Counted from the stretch's first letter, positions 17,499 through 26,797 are shown. The stretch is 64,000 nucleotides of DNA from CAIMUS01 sp046347625 (GCA_046347625.1 JAXMFU010000001.1:1426001-1490000); one strand, 5' to 3'. The notes: generated from the sequence alone by a model not told the origin. Made by a program: numbers and translations.

Positions 17499-20400
17499 TT
17501 ACCGTCTGCGCCGCCGCACCGGCGCCGGCGGTTGCCAGGCGCGTACCTCCGCCAGGGTCAGCCCGTGTTGGGCCAGTTGGGTATCGAGCAGACCTTGCAA
17601 ATAGTCACCCGTGGTCATGCCGAGATCGTCGTCGATTTCCGGGTGCCATTGGTGAACCCAGGGCAGCAGTTGGTCCAGTCCGGCCAAGGCCGGGGCGATC
17701 CGGGTGGGGTCCATGCCTTCGCGCTGCTGTAAGCCGTAGAGATAACCCATCAGTGCCAGGGCGCGCGCCTTGGCGTCATAGCCGGCCCAGAGCAGCATGA
17801 AACTGCTGGAGTCCCTGGTATTCCCCAGTCTTGGGAAGCCGACAAAGCGTTCCTTGGGCACATCCAGCGCACCGCGCAATTTCCAGTAGATGCCGTCGCG
17901 GAAGTCTTCCTGCCGGTATTTGGGTGGTGCCGGGATGGTGCCCACTTCCGCCGCTTTGCGACGTTTCTGCTCGTCTGCGATTCGCTCCGGACTCTCGCCA
18001 GCCAGTTGTCGGGCGACCTCGGCGTCGATGGCATCTTCCCGCCGTTGCAGTTCCCAGGTGTGTTGCCAGATGGCGCGCTTGCGCAGTCCGCTGTCGCTAT
18101 AGCGCAGTGCATCCAGATAGGGTACGGCGGCCTGCTGAACGAGGGCGACAATAACCGAATAGGCATCGATGCCGCTACCGGCGAAGAGATCGAGCGCACG
18201 GCGGAAATTCTCATCGTCGGCGAGCGCGTTCACCAGTTCCCGGACGGATTGCAATCTGGGCGCGGGATGGGCATCGCGTGGCCAGAGGTCTTCCGCTTCC
18301 AGACGATCGAGCAGCCAATTTTCGAGTGCGGCCCGTTCCAGGCTTTCCCAAGTGGGACCGGCCCAACGGCGTTTGCATTCCGGGCGTTCGATCAGGGCCA
18401 GATCCCGCGAATGGCGGATAGCGGCCATGCGTTTTTCGATCAGGTCGCGATAGTCAGCCGGCCAATGGTCGGGAATCGTGGCGATCGGCTGGGCGTTGTG
18501 GCGCTCGAACCAGGTGGTTGTGGTCTTGCCCGCCGCGCAATCTTGTGCCAATAGAATTTCAAAAGCGCGTTCGCCGAATTTAACTTCCGGCGGTTCACCG
18601 TTATAGCATAGGGCTTCGTCCAATACGCCATAGTATTGATAGACCTGCCAGTCGAGTTCTTCCTGCCAGGCGATCATCTGGGCGCGGAGGGATTCCGCTT
18701 TTTGACGGGCTTGATTGAGTTCGGCGACGGTGGGAACGCTTCGGCTTAATAGCGCGGAGGGTAACCAAGAGGCGCGCTCGGTTGCCAATTGGTCGAGGCG
18801 TTTTGCTAGGGTGGTGGGGCGTTGAGTGACTACTGGGAGCTGTCTAATTTTAGCTACATCATGCTCAGATCGCTCGTCCCAACCACCCTTTCTATCTTTT
18901 GGAAAGCAAACCTGTTTTAGCCAGAAACAAGCTAGGGACGAGTTTAGCAAACCCATCAGCCCCAAATGATCATTCTCACTGGCTGAGTTAGACAGTTTAA
19001 TTACTGGTGCCGAGCGGTTGAAGACTTTTCCACCTCGGTCTAGGGTGAAATGATTGTGGGTAGCGACAAAGGCAAAAGTAATCGTGAGTGGGGTATGCAG
19101 TTTGGCAGTATATCTCTCCAGGTGCTCGTACCAATTTTTTCCTGCATCGCTTATACTTTTTCCAAAAATTGTTCGCATTTCTAACAGGCGTCGAAAGGAC
19201 CAGAGATAGCGAAAAACTGTTACCGGTAATATTCTTAATGGTGCTCCATCTATTGATTCATAAGGGTATAATACTGCTGGGGTGGCATTTAAGGACCAAT
19301 CTCGAACGTTCTCTCCAATCACAAGAGGAATAAAAGATATCAGTTGTAATCGCCTAAAGAAATCTATCGGTTCGATCCAAATTTCATCCTCTCCAACCAC
19401 CGTAGTCCTGCCAATTTCAGTTGTTAATTCGCTTAGCTTATGAGCAGAGTTTTCTATTAATTCCCGCAATTCAGTAGCCCCACCGCCACCCATAGTCCAT
19501 GGATGTCTGGCCAGCATCGCCCGCGCCATGTCGGTGACACTTATCCACTCCGATTCCGAGTCCCTTTGGTCAATCTGACTCAACATCGCCTGCCAAACAA
19601 TACCTTGTGCTGGCTCGGCAGGCGTCGCCGGTTCGCCTTTAATACCCATCACTGCCCGCACTTGCCCTGAAGTTGGCTGCCGTGCCCGGCCAAACAAAAT
19701 CACTGTGGGCGTACCGTGGCCCGGAATATATGCACCGGACGTATCGATAATCGTTGTTAAATCGACCTTCGGAAAGAAGTCCTCAACCAACTTCTTTCCG
19801 AATTCCCGTTTCATAAATAAATTGGCGACAATCAAACCAATGAAGCCAGCCCTTTGGGTATTATCGAGCGGTTTCGCCAAAGCCCAGAAGCGTTCACAAA
19901 AGGGTGCAACCAGCGCATAAGTTCGATGACAGCTTTCATAGCGTTCCCGATACAGCGCCGAAACCGCCCGATCCTTAACGGTAATATAAGGCGGATTTCC
20001 CACTACCACGGCATATTTGTGCACCAGAATCGCATTGGTTGCCTCCAGATCTTCCGCCGCAAAGGCATGCCGATAAAGGTGATCCCCTGCATTCAAATTT
20101 TCCTGGGGAGATTCCAACGCCAAGGCCGCCTGAGCGCGGGTGTAATCCCGCTGATCGAAGCCATGCAACAGACTATCGCCCGTCTCGATGTGTAAATGGA
20201 AATTCGGAGCCAGTCGCAGCTTATCGACATCAGCCAATTTAAGTGCGGCAATTAACAGACGAAAACGCGCAATGGCGACCGCGAATGGATTGAGATCGAT
20301 ACCGGCAATACGGTCGAGCGCCTCCTGCAAAGCCAGATTGGCATTATCGGGCCGATACCGTAACCAGCGTGGCGCCAATCGCTCGAAGGCACCCAATAGA

Positions 20401-21119
20401 AAATGCCCGGAACCGCAGGTCGGATCGATAATATCGACTTCCTCCAGCGTATAACTGTCGAGCGCCGGCGTCAGCGTCCGATCCAGGATAAACGACTCGA
20501 TGAATTCCGGCGTTTGCAGCAGGGCATAGCGTTCCCGCGCCGCCTCTGAAAGATCCTGATACAGATCGCCGAGAAAGCGCGTATTCCACGCCGTATCCAT
20601 AAAGTCATGGACCAAAGCGCCGCTATCGGCATCGGTCGCCCGAAAGAAACGAACCAATTGCTTGGCCACATCCGCCGACACCGGCGCTTCCAGCAACGCC
20701 CGTTGGACCTTGAACACATCGGCTAATCCCGGCAATCGTGCCGCCGTCGCAAATACATCGCGTAGATACTCGTTATCGGAAGCCAGCGGCTGCTTAAGGT
20801 AAAACGCCTCCTGTCGCGCCACCGCCGACTGTCCCCGCCGGTCCGCTCCCGCAATCAGCGGTGCCTCCAGCAGCGCGTTATCCTCGCAGAAACGAACGAA
20901 TACACAGGCCAGAATCCAGGCCACCGCCGACTGAGTAAACTGACCCTCGGCCCAAGTCTCCAGCGCTTCGGCTGTTCTGCCCGCGTCCCGCGCCGCTTGC
21001 CAATCCGCCTCCAGGCGCGCGCGGTAATCGGCGTGACTTTCGAAGCGGGCGCGCAAATCCGCTTCCAGAGTTCGCACTAAGGGCTTAAGGCCGGCCAGGA
21101 GCTTGCCGCGATCGATCAT
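17499..21119 (-). CDS. pglX: PglX, BREX type 2 adenine-specific DNA methyltransferase
   Basis: PglX methylates adenine in an asymmetric site to mark self DNA in BREX systems. From the ATG at 21119 (MIDRGKLLAGLKPLV) it has 1206 residues. The SAM-binding motif DPTCGSGHFL is at about residues 232-241 and the catalytic NPPYITVKD at about 375-383, within the usual gamma-type order, followed by a long target-recognition and helical C-terminus. The frame is open to 21278, but that extension translates the hairpin repeat at 21199-21249 (PPRRYAPPLLIQGGE) and should be ignored. No frameshifts or homopolymer tracts are visible. pglX lies between the DUF559 gene and the brnTA module. Confidence 0.94.
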   Translation of the reverse strand: MIDRGKLLAGLKPLVRTLEADLRARFESHADYRARLEADWQAARDAGRTAEALETWAEGQFTQSAVAWILACVFVRFCEDNALLEAPLIAGADRRGQSAVARQEAFYLKQPLASDNEYLRDVFATAARLPGLADVFKVQRALLEAPVSADVAKQLVRFFRATDADSGALVHDFMDTAWNTRFLGDLYQDLSEAARERYALLQTPEFIESFILDRTLTPALDSYTLEEVDIIDPTCGSGHFLLGAFERLAPRWLRYRPDNANLALQEALDRIAGIDLNPFAVAIARFRLLIAALKLADVDKLRLAPNFHLHIETGDSLLHGFDQRDYTRAQAALALESPQENLNAGDHLYRHAFAAEDLEATNAILVHKYAVVVGNPPYITVKDRAVSALYRERYESCHRTYALVAPFCERFWALAKPLDNTQRAGFIGLIVANLFMKREFGKKLVEDFFPKVDLTTIIDTSGAYIPGHGTPTVILFGRARQPTSGQVRAVMGIKGEPATPAEPAQGIVWQAMLSQIDQRDSESEWISVTDMARAMLARHPWTMGGGGATELRELIENSAHKLSELTTEIGRTTVVGEDEIWIEPIDFFRRLQLISFIPLVIGENVRDWSLNATPAVLYPYESIDGAPLRILPVTVFRYLWSFRRLLEMRTIFGKSISDAGKNWYEHLERYTAKLHTPLTITFAFVATHNHFTLDRGGKVFNRSAPVIKLSNSASENDHLGLMGLLNSSLACFWLKQVCFPKDRKGGWDERSEHDVAKIRQLPVVTQRPTTLAKRLDQLATERASWLPSALLSRSVPTVAELNQARQKAESLRAQMIAWQEELDWQVYQYYGVLDEALCYNGEPPEVKFGERAFEILLAQDCAAGKTTTTWFERHNAQPIATIPDHWPADYRDLIEKRMAAIRHSRDLALIERPECKRRWAGPTWESLERAALENWLLDRLEAEDLWPRDAHPAPRLQSVRELVNALADDENFRRALDLFAGSGIDAYSVIVALVQQAAVPYLDALRYSDSGLRKRAIWQHTWELQRREDAIDAEVARQLAGESPERIADEQKRRKAAEVGTIPAPPKYRQEDFRDGIYWKLRGALDVPKERFVGFPRLGNTRDSSSFMLLWAGYDAKARALALMGYLYGLQQREGMDPTRIAPALAGLDQLLPWVHQWHPEIDDDLGMTTGDYLQGLLDTQLAQHGLTLAEVRAWQPPAPVRRRRR

Positions 21120-21198
21120 GATGGGGAATGCCTGAGAACTAAGTGTTTCATAGCGAATAAGTGATAGTGCCATAATCCTTCGAGCGGCGTGGCTCTTT

Positions 21199-21249
21199 TT
21201 TTCCCCTCCTTGAATAAGGAGGGGTGGCGCGTAGCGCCGGGGTGGTTTC
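21199..21249 (+). repeat. Hairpin repeat R55, single copy between pglX and the DUF559 gene
   Basis: TTTTCCCCTCCTTGAATAAGGAGGGG followed by TGGCGCGTAGCGCCGGGGTG and GTTTC. It is inverted relative to the nine-copy array at 21622-22118, so the DUF559 gene is enclosed between inverted copies. The DUF559 stop codon (21248-21250) is formed at the inner end of this repeat. Confidence 0.85.
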
Positions 21250-21619
21250 AATCTTTCTCCCCCCTTCCCCATGTCCAACGACGAATTTCGGACAGTACCC
21301 CCTCCAGATTTTCCAGCACATCCCGATTTTCAAACCGTACAACTGTCAATCCCAGACTTTCCAGATAAGCCGTTCGTTGTTCATCCTGTTGCCAAGCGAT
21401 GTCGCTATCATGGACTGAACCATCCAGTTCAACGACCAGCCTCGCCGAGGGACAATAAAAGTCCACGATAAAAGGACCAATGCTGTGTTGTCGTCTGAAT
21501 TTCAATTCGTCAAGCTGGCGGTTTTTTAAGGCTTGCCAAAGCTTTATTTCAGCCGGCGTCATGGTGGAGCGTAGTGCTCTCCTACGCAGTTTTAGGGAAG
21601 AGATGTTGTGGATATGCAT
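21248..21619 (-). CDS. DUF559 endonuclease-like protein (Vsr-like PD-(D/E)xK fold)
   Basis: The 123-residue product matches DUF559: RRRALRSTMTPAEIKLWQAL, KFRRQHSIGPFIVDFYCP, then LVVELDGSVHD with the acidic residues expected of a PD-(D/E)xK nuclease, and a C-terminal LTVVRFENRDVLENLEGVL. These proteins resemble the very-short-patch repair endonuclease Vsr but their function is mostly untested. The start at 21619 is immediately next to the repeat array, whose GGGGTGG may act as its ribosome binding site. The frame is open through the array to 22087, but those residues only translate the repeat. The gene lies within the BREX operon in the same orientation. Confidence 0.86.
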   Translation of the reverse strand: MHIHNISSLKLRRRALRSTMTPAEIKLWQALKNRQLDELKFRRQHSIGPFIVDFYCPSARLVVELDGSVHDSDIAWQQDEQRTAYLESLGLTVVRFENRDVLENLEGVLSEIRRWTWGRGEKD

Positions 21620-21621
21620 GC

Positions 21622-22118
21622 GAAACCACCCCGGCGCGGCGCGCCACCCCTCCTGATGCCAGGAGGGGAAAACGAAAGGACCACCCCGGCGCGGCGCGCC
21701 ACCCCTCCTGATGCCAGGAGGGGAAAACGAAAGGACCACCCCGGCGCGGCGCGCCACCCTCCCTGATGCCAGGAGGGGAAAACGAAAGGACCACCCCGGC
21801 GCGGCGCGCCACCCCTCCTGATGCCAGGAGGGGAAAACGAAAGGACCACCCCGGCGCGGCGCGCCACCCCTCCTGATGCCAGGAGGGGAAAACGAAAGGA
21901 CCACCCCGGCGCGGCGCGCCACCCCTCCTGATGCCAGGAGGGGAAAACGAAAGGACCACCCCGGCGCGGCGCGCCACCCCTCCTGATGCCAGGAGGGGAA
22001 AACGAAAGGACCACCCCGGCGCGGCGCGCCACCCCTCCTGATGCCAGGAGGGGAAAACGAAAGGACCACCCCGGCGCGGCGCGCCACCCCTCCTGATGCC
22101 AGGAGGGGAAAACGAAAG
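21622..22118 (-). repeat. Tandem array of nine 55-bp hairpin repeat (R55) units
   Basis: Nine near-identical units with a period of exactly 55 bases; the landmark AAAACG recurs at 55-base steps from 21670 to 22110. Each unit contains CCACCCCGGCGCGGCGCGCC and a hairpin CCCCTCC-TGATGCCA-GGAGGGG. One unit (near 21755) has a CCCTCCC variant. There are no variable spacers, so it is not a CRISPR. All reading frames through it are open, which explains the long spurious ORFs here. Confidence 0.95.
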
Positions 22119-22169
22119 GACCATCTTGGGCTTCAATGCAGGCCCTTCTGACAATAACAATGGAGTTTA

Positions 22170-25100
22170 TCATCCTGCTCTGTCCGCCCTTTGATGCGCA
22201 TTCTCCAGCCAGACCCGGGGAATACGACCGTAATCGGTGGTATTGATCGTGACCGGTACCGCCGCGCCATCCAGAACCGGCCGGTTATCCGGGGTCATCG
22301 GACTGGCGATCAGCGCGATCAACGGCGCGCGTTGACCGAACAGGCAGGCATCGGCCAGCCTGGCAAATAATGCCATCCGCTTCCAGCGCGCCGCCAGCCC
22401 GACATTGACCAGCAGTCCCGGCCGGTCACCTCTAAGCAGGTCCGCCTCCACCTTGGGCCAGACTTCGTTCAATACCGTGGCGAAATTCTGAGCATCGACC
22501 GAACCTGCCGGGGCCGCGTCCGCCGCCAGCAGCACCTGCCAGTCGATCTCCCATTCCTGCGCCTGCTGTTCGAGCCTTTGCAGCACCACTTCATCCAGAT
22601 CGATCACCTGTAAGCCGAACCGCTGTGCCAATTCACGCTGAGCCTTGGATAAAAATTTCGGCTCCACCGACAGGGTCAGCAGCTTGCCGCCGGTCAGCGC
22701 CTGCCTGATGCGCTCGTCGATCTGCTGGGCCGCCTGAATCTCCGGCGCGGTCGTTATCCGCCGCCGGCTCTGGGTCGCGGACCGTGTCGGCTGCGTGGTG
22801 CCCGAAATGGCCTCCGCCGGAAAAGCAGCGATAAACGCCCGCTTGGCATCATCCCATGCCACATCCAGCCCGGCATCCCCCAACAGCCGTTCCAACTCCG
22901 TCGGGTCCGGTAACGGCGCGGCCTGCGGATAGCGGGCATAAATCCGCCGCCGGAGAGTTTCCAGATCGAATTGGCTCAATCCAACCAGCGAACCGGCGGC
23001 CAGCTTGATCGCGCGGGCCACCGGCAACCCGATAGGATAGAACTCCAGACGGGAAGACAGCGCCGCCCGACGGGCGCAGGCCGCCGCCAGACGGATCAGA
23101 CGCTCGGCACTCAGGCCGGCTTCGCCGGGCGCAGGTGGAATCCGTAGCAGGGTCTCCACCACCTGTTGCGGCGAGGGTAGCGGGTCCTGCTGCGCCAAGC
23201 GGTCGGCCGCATCGCCCAGCACCAGCGCATAACCGGCCCGCGCCTCGGGCGTGGAAGACCTTCCCGTGGCGCCGGCCGGCACGACGATCAGTAGATCGTC
23301 GGCGCGCGGCGGCTCGCGCTCCGGTCGTAGACGTTGATCCCGCCCCACCACTTGCCAACGGGTGGACTGCCGGCTGCGCTCGACGGCGATAAGCGCTCGA
23401 GTCAGCCCCAGGGCTTCACGCTCCCGCGCCGGACCTTCCTTCACGCTGCCACGCCGGCTGAGAAGTGCCGTGGCAATCTCGCTTACCGTGGCGATACCAC
23501 CCAGATCGGCCAGCGCGAGCGCTATGTCTTCCCGCAGCTGGGTGATCTCCGGCTGGCGCGTCAAGCGCTCCACCATGATTTGAAGCGCTTCCGCCGTCAG
23601 TACGGCGTTCTCGCTGTCGCCGCTTAGCCCCAACCAGCGTTCCCATGCCTGTAGCAGCCCTTCGTCCCCCTTTTTGGGAACGAGCAAGGCGGCGGCCGCA
23701 TCGACAGAAAGCCGGAAAACGGTCGCATCGATCGGCAGTTCTTCCCCGGCCTCGCCGCCGCTGAACTGCCGGCGCAACCCATCGGCGAACTGATGCAGCT
23801 CGCGCGCGACGGCCAGCGCAATGCCGCGGTGCCGATAAAAGCGGTTTCGGGGTAATTCCGCCAGATCGCCCGCGGTCACCAGTTCGTGGCGGCCGATCCG
23901 CTCCAGCAGTTCGAGTTGGCGCGGATCGAGGGTCAGCGATTCGATCGGGGTATCCGGGGTAATAGCGGTCCGACTCTCGCCGGCATGCTCGCCAAAAACG
24001 AGTTGAACCGGGACCGGCGGAGTCGTATGGGCGGTGGTCACCGGACGGGTCGTGTGCTCGAATACCCGGCGCCAGGCCGGCAGCATCTGCTCGGCGTTAT
24101 CGAACCGTCGGCGGTGATCCCGCGCCAATGCCTTGCTGAAAAAGGCGAGCGCCTGTTGTCGAATGGCGGCATCGAACCGCTCGGGGTCCAGCGTGACTTC
24201 CGTCTTCAGCGTCGCCGGATCGGCACTGCCGTCGCCCCATTGGGGCAGCGTGCCCGTGGCCATTTCGTGCAGCGTCAGGGCGCAGGCGTAACGCTCCGCA
24301 TAGCCGTCCCAAAGCCCGCGCTTGCGCAGAAACGGGTCGATATAGATCTGGGTGCCGGCATGCAGATCGCCGGCGGGCACACCGGCCAGAGAAAAGTCGA
24401 ACAGGGTGAGCATCAAGCGCTTGCCCGCACCCAAACGGATACCGATATTGTCCGGCTTGATGTCCCGATGCAGCACGCCCGCACGTTCCAGATAGTCCAC
24501 GACCCCGAGCAGTTCCTCGCCGAAGCGTTGCAATAGATCCAGGCCCAGCCGTCCCTCCTGCCGCAGCCGATCGCCCAAGGTTTCGCCACCGGCGGAGGAA
24601 AGCAGCAGCGCCGTCAGTCCCGCCACCTCGAATTGCTCGTAGTACTGGACGATATGCTGATGGGGCTGCAAGCGCAGCAAGGTGGCGGCTTCCTGCCGGA
24701 GCCGCTCGTTGTACTCCGGTTCCAGTGCAATTTTCAGCACGCCCTGGCGGGGTTGACCGGCCTGCAGGCGCTCCGCTTCCAGCGCCAGACTGGTACCCCC
24801 TTTGCCCAGGCGACGGAGCACTTTGAAACCGTTCAATTCGCTGCCGGCATTCGCTTCCAGTGGCGAGGACAATGGCACCGGCGCGGTCAGCGCCTCTTCC
24901 AATGCCTCTTCCGCCTGAGCGAGGCCCGTCAGGAACTCACCGATGGAATTGAAGCGATCGTCCGGCGCCGCGCAAGTCGCCAACTGGATCAGTTCTTCGA
25001 TCTCGGCCGGACAACCGTCGATCGCGGCGGACAGGGTCAGTCCCGGCCCGCGTTCGCACTTGGTGACCAGCTCGTCCACACTGACGGCGGGAGGCTCGCC

Positions 25101-26351
25101 GGAAAGCACGAAATAGGCGACGGCGCCCAGCGCGAACATATCGAGCTTACCGGCGGCCGGCTTTGAAGCGACGTGCGCCTCGGGTGCCAGGTAGATTTCC
25201 TGTGCGGCTCGCTCGGATAGCATCTCGATATGCAGCGTGCTGCGCGTCTCCCGCTCCGTCTCGCTTTCTGTCGCCTGCCGGCGCCGGGTGGCGATCTGCC
25301 AGTCGAACAGCATGACGGCGAATGAATTCGGGTTCACGCTGCGCACCAGAATGGTCTGTGGTGACAGCCCCCGATGGTAGAGCCGGTAACGATGTGCGGC
25401 ATCCAGCGCCTCGGCGATGGCGCGAACCAGTTGCAGGCGCTGCCAGAGATCCAGTTTTTCGCCCTGGGCGCGGATAAAATGATCGAGTCGTTGCAGCCTG
25501 TCGTCGTACTCGAACAGCAGCACCGGGCCATGTTCGCTGTCGATAAAATCGGCGGCCCCCAGGATGCCCGGATGGCGGATGCCTTCCAGCAATTGAAACT
25601 CACGCCGGGCGGCATCGACCAACATTTCACGTTGCCTGGCGCTCAGGGTCCGTTTCACCGTATACAGCCGGACACGCCGCTTTACCCCGGTCAGCGAGAC
25701 ATGTCCGGCCAGCCAGTCCTGGTGGAAATCGGTTTCGGCCAATACCTGCTCGAGCTGATAGTCGCCTACACGCCGGCTCCGCTGGGGTGGCCGAATTCCA
25801 ATGCTTTCCAGCGCCTTATGGATGGCCCTTGCCAGCTCCCGCTCGATAGGCTGCGCACCGGCAACCGGCGGTGCCTCGTCGAATAGCTTCCCGGCGATGT
25901 CGGCCCGTAAATGGACGTTTTCACGCGCCGGTCCGGTGAGAGTACAGCGCTGGCCGGGGTCCGAGAGAAATACCAGCGCCTGAAGGTAGGGCACGCGCCG
26001 TCTTTGCTGCGTTAATTGCCGGCGCAGCAGCGCCGCCAGCTTCTTCGCCTTGCGATGGGCCAGCAGTAGCGGATTGTCATCGAAATAGTCCCTGGCTCCG
26101 TCACGCCAGACCCAGGTATGGGCGTCGCCGCTCACCTCGCCGGGGCGACTCTTGATCTCGACCAGATAGAGGGTATAGCGGGAAATCAGCAGCAGATCGA
26201 CTTCATTGATGCTGCCGTCGTCGGCGACGAACTCGAAATTACTGTAGGCCCGGAACGGCTCGCGATCGGGGAGGGCGCGCCGGACAAAATCGAGCGCATC
26301 CTGTTCCCAGGGAAACTGAGACGGTGAAATGACTTGCCAGCGATCGATCAT
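22170..26351 (-). CDS. pglW: PglW, BREX type 2 serine/threonine kinase with NERD domain
   Basis: A 1393-residue protein. The N-terminus is a NERD nuclease-related domain (about residues 10-110: FEFVADDGSINEVDLLLISR then YLVEIKSRPGE). The first kinase-like domain (about 200-480) is degenerate: HRGLSPQTILV replaces HRD, and FDWQIATR stands where DFG is expected. The second (about 510-770) has RRLGKGGTSLALEAE, HRDIKPDNIGI starting at residue 628, and FDFSLAGVP, so it is probably active although DFG is DFS. A long helical C-terminus follows. PglW is the signature kinase of BREX type 2. It would be the first gene of the operon, with a palindrome just upstream. Confidence 0.93.
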   Translation of the reverse strand: MIDRWQVISPSQFPWEQDALDFVRRALPDREPFRAYSNFEFVADDGSINEVDLLLISRYTLYLVEIKSRPGEVSGDAHTWVWRDGARDYFDDNPLLLAHRKAKKLAALLRRQLTQQRRRVPYLQALVFLSDPGQRCTLTGPARENVHLRADIAGKLFDEAPPVAGAQPIERELARAIHKALESIGIRPPQRSRRVGDYQLEQVLAETDFHQDWLAGHVSLTGVKRRVRLYTVKRTLSARQREMLVDAARREFQLLEGIRHPGILGAADFIDSEHGPVLLFEYDDRLQRLDHFIRAQGEKLDLWQRLQLVRAIAEALDAAHRYRLYHRGLSPQTILVRSVNPNSFAVMLFDWQIATRRRQATESETERETRSTLHIEMLSERAAQEIYLAPEAHVASKPAAGKLDMFALGAVAYFVLSGEPPAVSVDELVTKCERGPGLTLSAAIDGCPAEIEELIQLATCAAPDDRFNSIGEFLTGLAQAEEALEEALTAPVPLSSPLEANAGSELNGFKVLRRLGKGGTSLALEAERLQAGQPRQGVLKIALEPEYNERLRQEAATLLRLQPHQHIVQYYEQFEVAGLTALLLSSAGGETLGDRLRQEGRLGLDLLQRFGEELLGVVDYLERAGVLHRDIKPDNIGIRLGAGKRLMLTLFDFSLAGVPAGDLHAGTQIYIDPFLRKRGLWDGYAERYACALTLHEMATGTLPQWGDGSADPATLKTEVTLDPERFDAAIRQQALAFFSKALARDHRRRFDNAEQMLPAWRRVFEHTTRPVTTAHTTPPVPVQLVFGEHAGESRTAITPDTPIESLTLDPRQLELLERIGRHELVTAGDLAELPRNRFYRHRGIALAVARELHQFADGLRRQFSGGEAGEELPIDATVFRLSVDAAAALLVPKKGDEGLLQAWERWLGLSGDSENAVLTAEALQIMVERLTRQPEITQLREDIALALADLGGIATVSEIATALLSRRGSVKEGPAREREALGLTRALIAVERSRQSTRWQVVGRDQRLRPEREPPRADDLLIVVPAGATGRSSTPEARAGYALVLGDAADRLAQQDPLPSPQQVVETLLRIPPAPGEAGLSAERLIRLAAACARRAALSSRLEFYPIGLPVARAIKLAAGSLVGLSQFDLETLRRRIYARYPQAAPLPDPTELERLLGDAGLDVAWDDAKRAFIAAFPAEAISGTTQPTRSATQSRRRITTAPEIQAAQQIDERIRQALTGGKLLTLSVEPKFLSKAQRELAQRFGLQVIDLDEVVLQRLEQQAQEWEIDWQVLLAADAAPAGSVDAQNFATVLNEVWPKVEADLLRGDRPGLLVNVGLAARWKRMALFARLADACLFGQRAPLIALIASPMTPDNRPVLDGAAVPVTINTTDYGRIPRVWLENAHQRADRAG

Positions 26352-26358
26352 GGCGCTA

Positions 26359-26400
26359 ATTCTACGTCGGTTCAGGGTTCAGCGCGCACATCGATGTGCG
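26359..26400 (-). promoter_or_regulatory. Candidate pglW promoter and 16-bp palindromic operator
   Basis: On the minus strand TAGAAT (26364-26359) is a good -10 about eight bases before the pglW ATG. The perfect palindrome CGCACATCGATGTGCG (26385-26400) lies where the -35 would be, as expected for a regulator site. No regulator gene of the BrxR type is in the window. This is a sequence-based inference. Confidence 0.35.
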
Positions 26401-26483
26401 GATTGCCGCCGTTAACCCAACGGTCATGGCAGGTGGCCTTGACCCATAGGCGCCAGTTTAAGAGTCAAGCGCTCGAATTAAGG

Positions 26484-26634
26484 GTTTCGTAGGGTGGGCA
26501 GCTTGTCTGCCCACCGATCCTGCCTCCGGGGCAGCGTGGGCAGGCAAGTTTCGTAGGGTGGGCAGCTTGTCTGCCCACCGATCCTGCCTCCGGGGCAGCG
26601 TGGGCAGACAAGCTGCCCACCCTACAAAACTTTT
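26484..26634. repeat. Direct repeat (64-base period) of hairpin-rich sequence
   Basis: GTTTCGTAGGGTGGGCAGCT and the following TGTCTGCCCACCGATCCTGC occur twice, offset by 64 bases, and the block closes with the inverted form AGCTGCCCACCCTACAAAAC. Each unit folds into GTGGGCAG/CTGCCCAC hairpins. It lies in the gene-free stretch 26401-27319. Confidence 0.8.
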
Positions 26635-26696
26635 GCAGGCTGAACGCAATGGGCCGGCGAGGACGCCGGCGCTCCCAGGGTCGGATCGTCCCACCT

Positions 26697-26788
26697 TAAG
26701 TGCGTATTGCGCCGCTATGGGGCTGCCCCTCATCCGGCACATTACGCTCCGCTCCGCTCCACTCATGCGCCCTACGGTCTGTGATTTC
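26697..26788. repeat. Dispersed repeat related to 32031-32143
   Basis: GTGCGTATTGCGCCGCTATG, GCCCCTCATCCGGCACATTA and CATGCGCCCTACGGTC occur in the same order as in the inverted-repeat-ended element at 32019-32175. The flank 26650-26680 carries the GGCCGGCGAGGACGCCGGCG motif also found at 17460. Confidence 0.7.
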
Positions 26789-26797
26789 AAGGTTGCC

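Noticed and set aside
21120..21278. N-terminal extension of PglX
   Set aside because: It translates the hairpin repeat; the family begins at the ATG at 21119.
21622..22118. Possible CRISPR array
   Set aside because: Units are identical over their whole 55-base length with no variable spacers, and no cas genes are nearby.
21582..22173. Long open frames of repeated FPSWHQEGWRAAPGWS-type peptide
   Set aside because: They only translate the 55-bp tandem array in three frames; there is no independent start or family, and the real gene starts at 21619.
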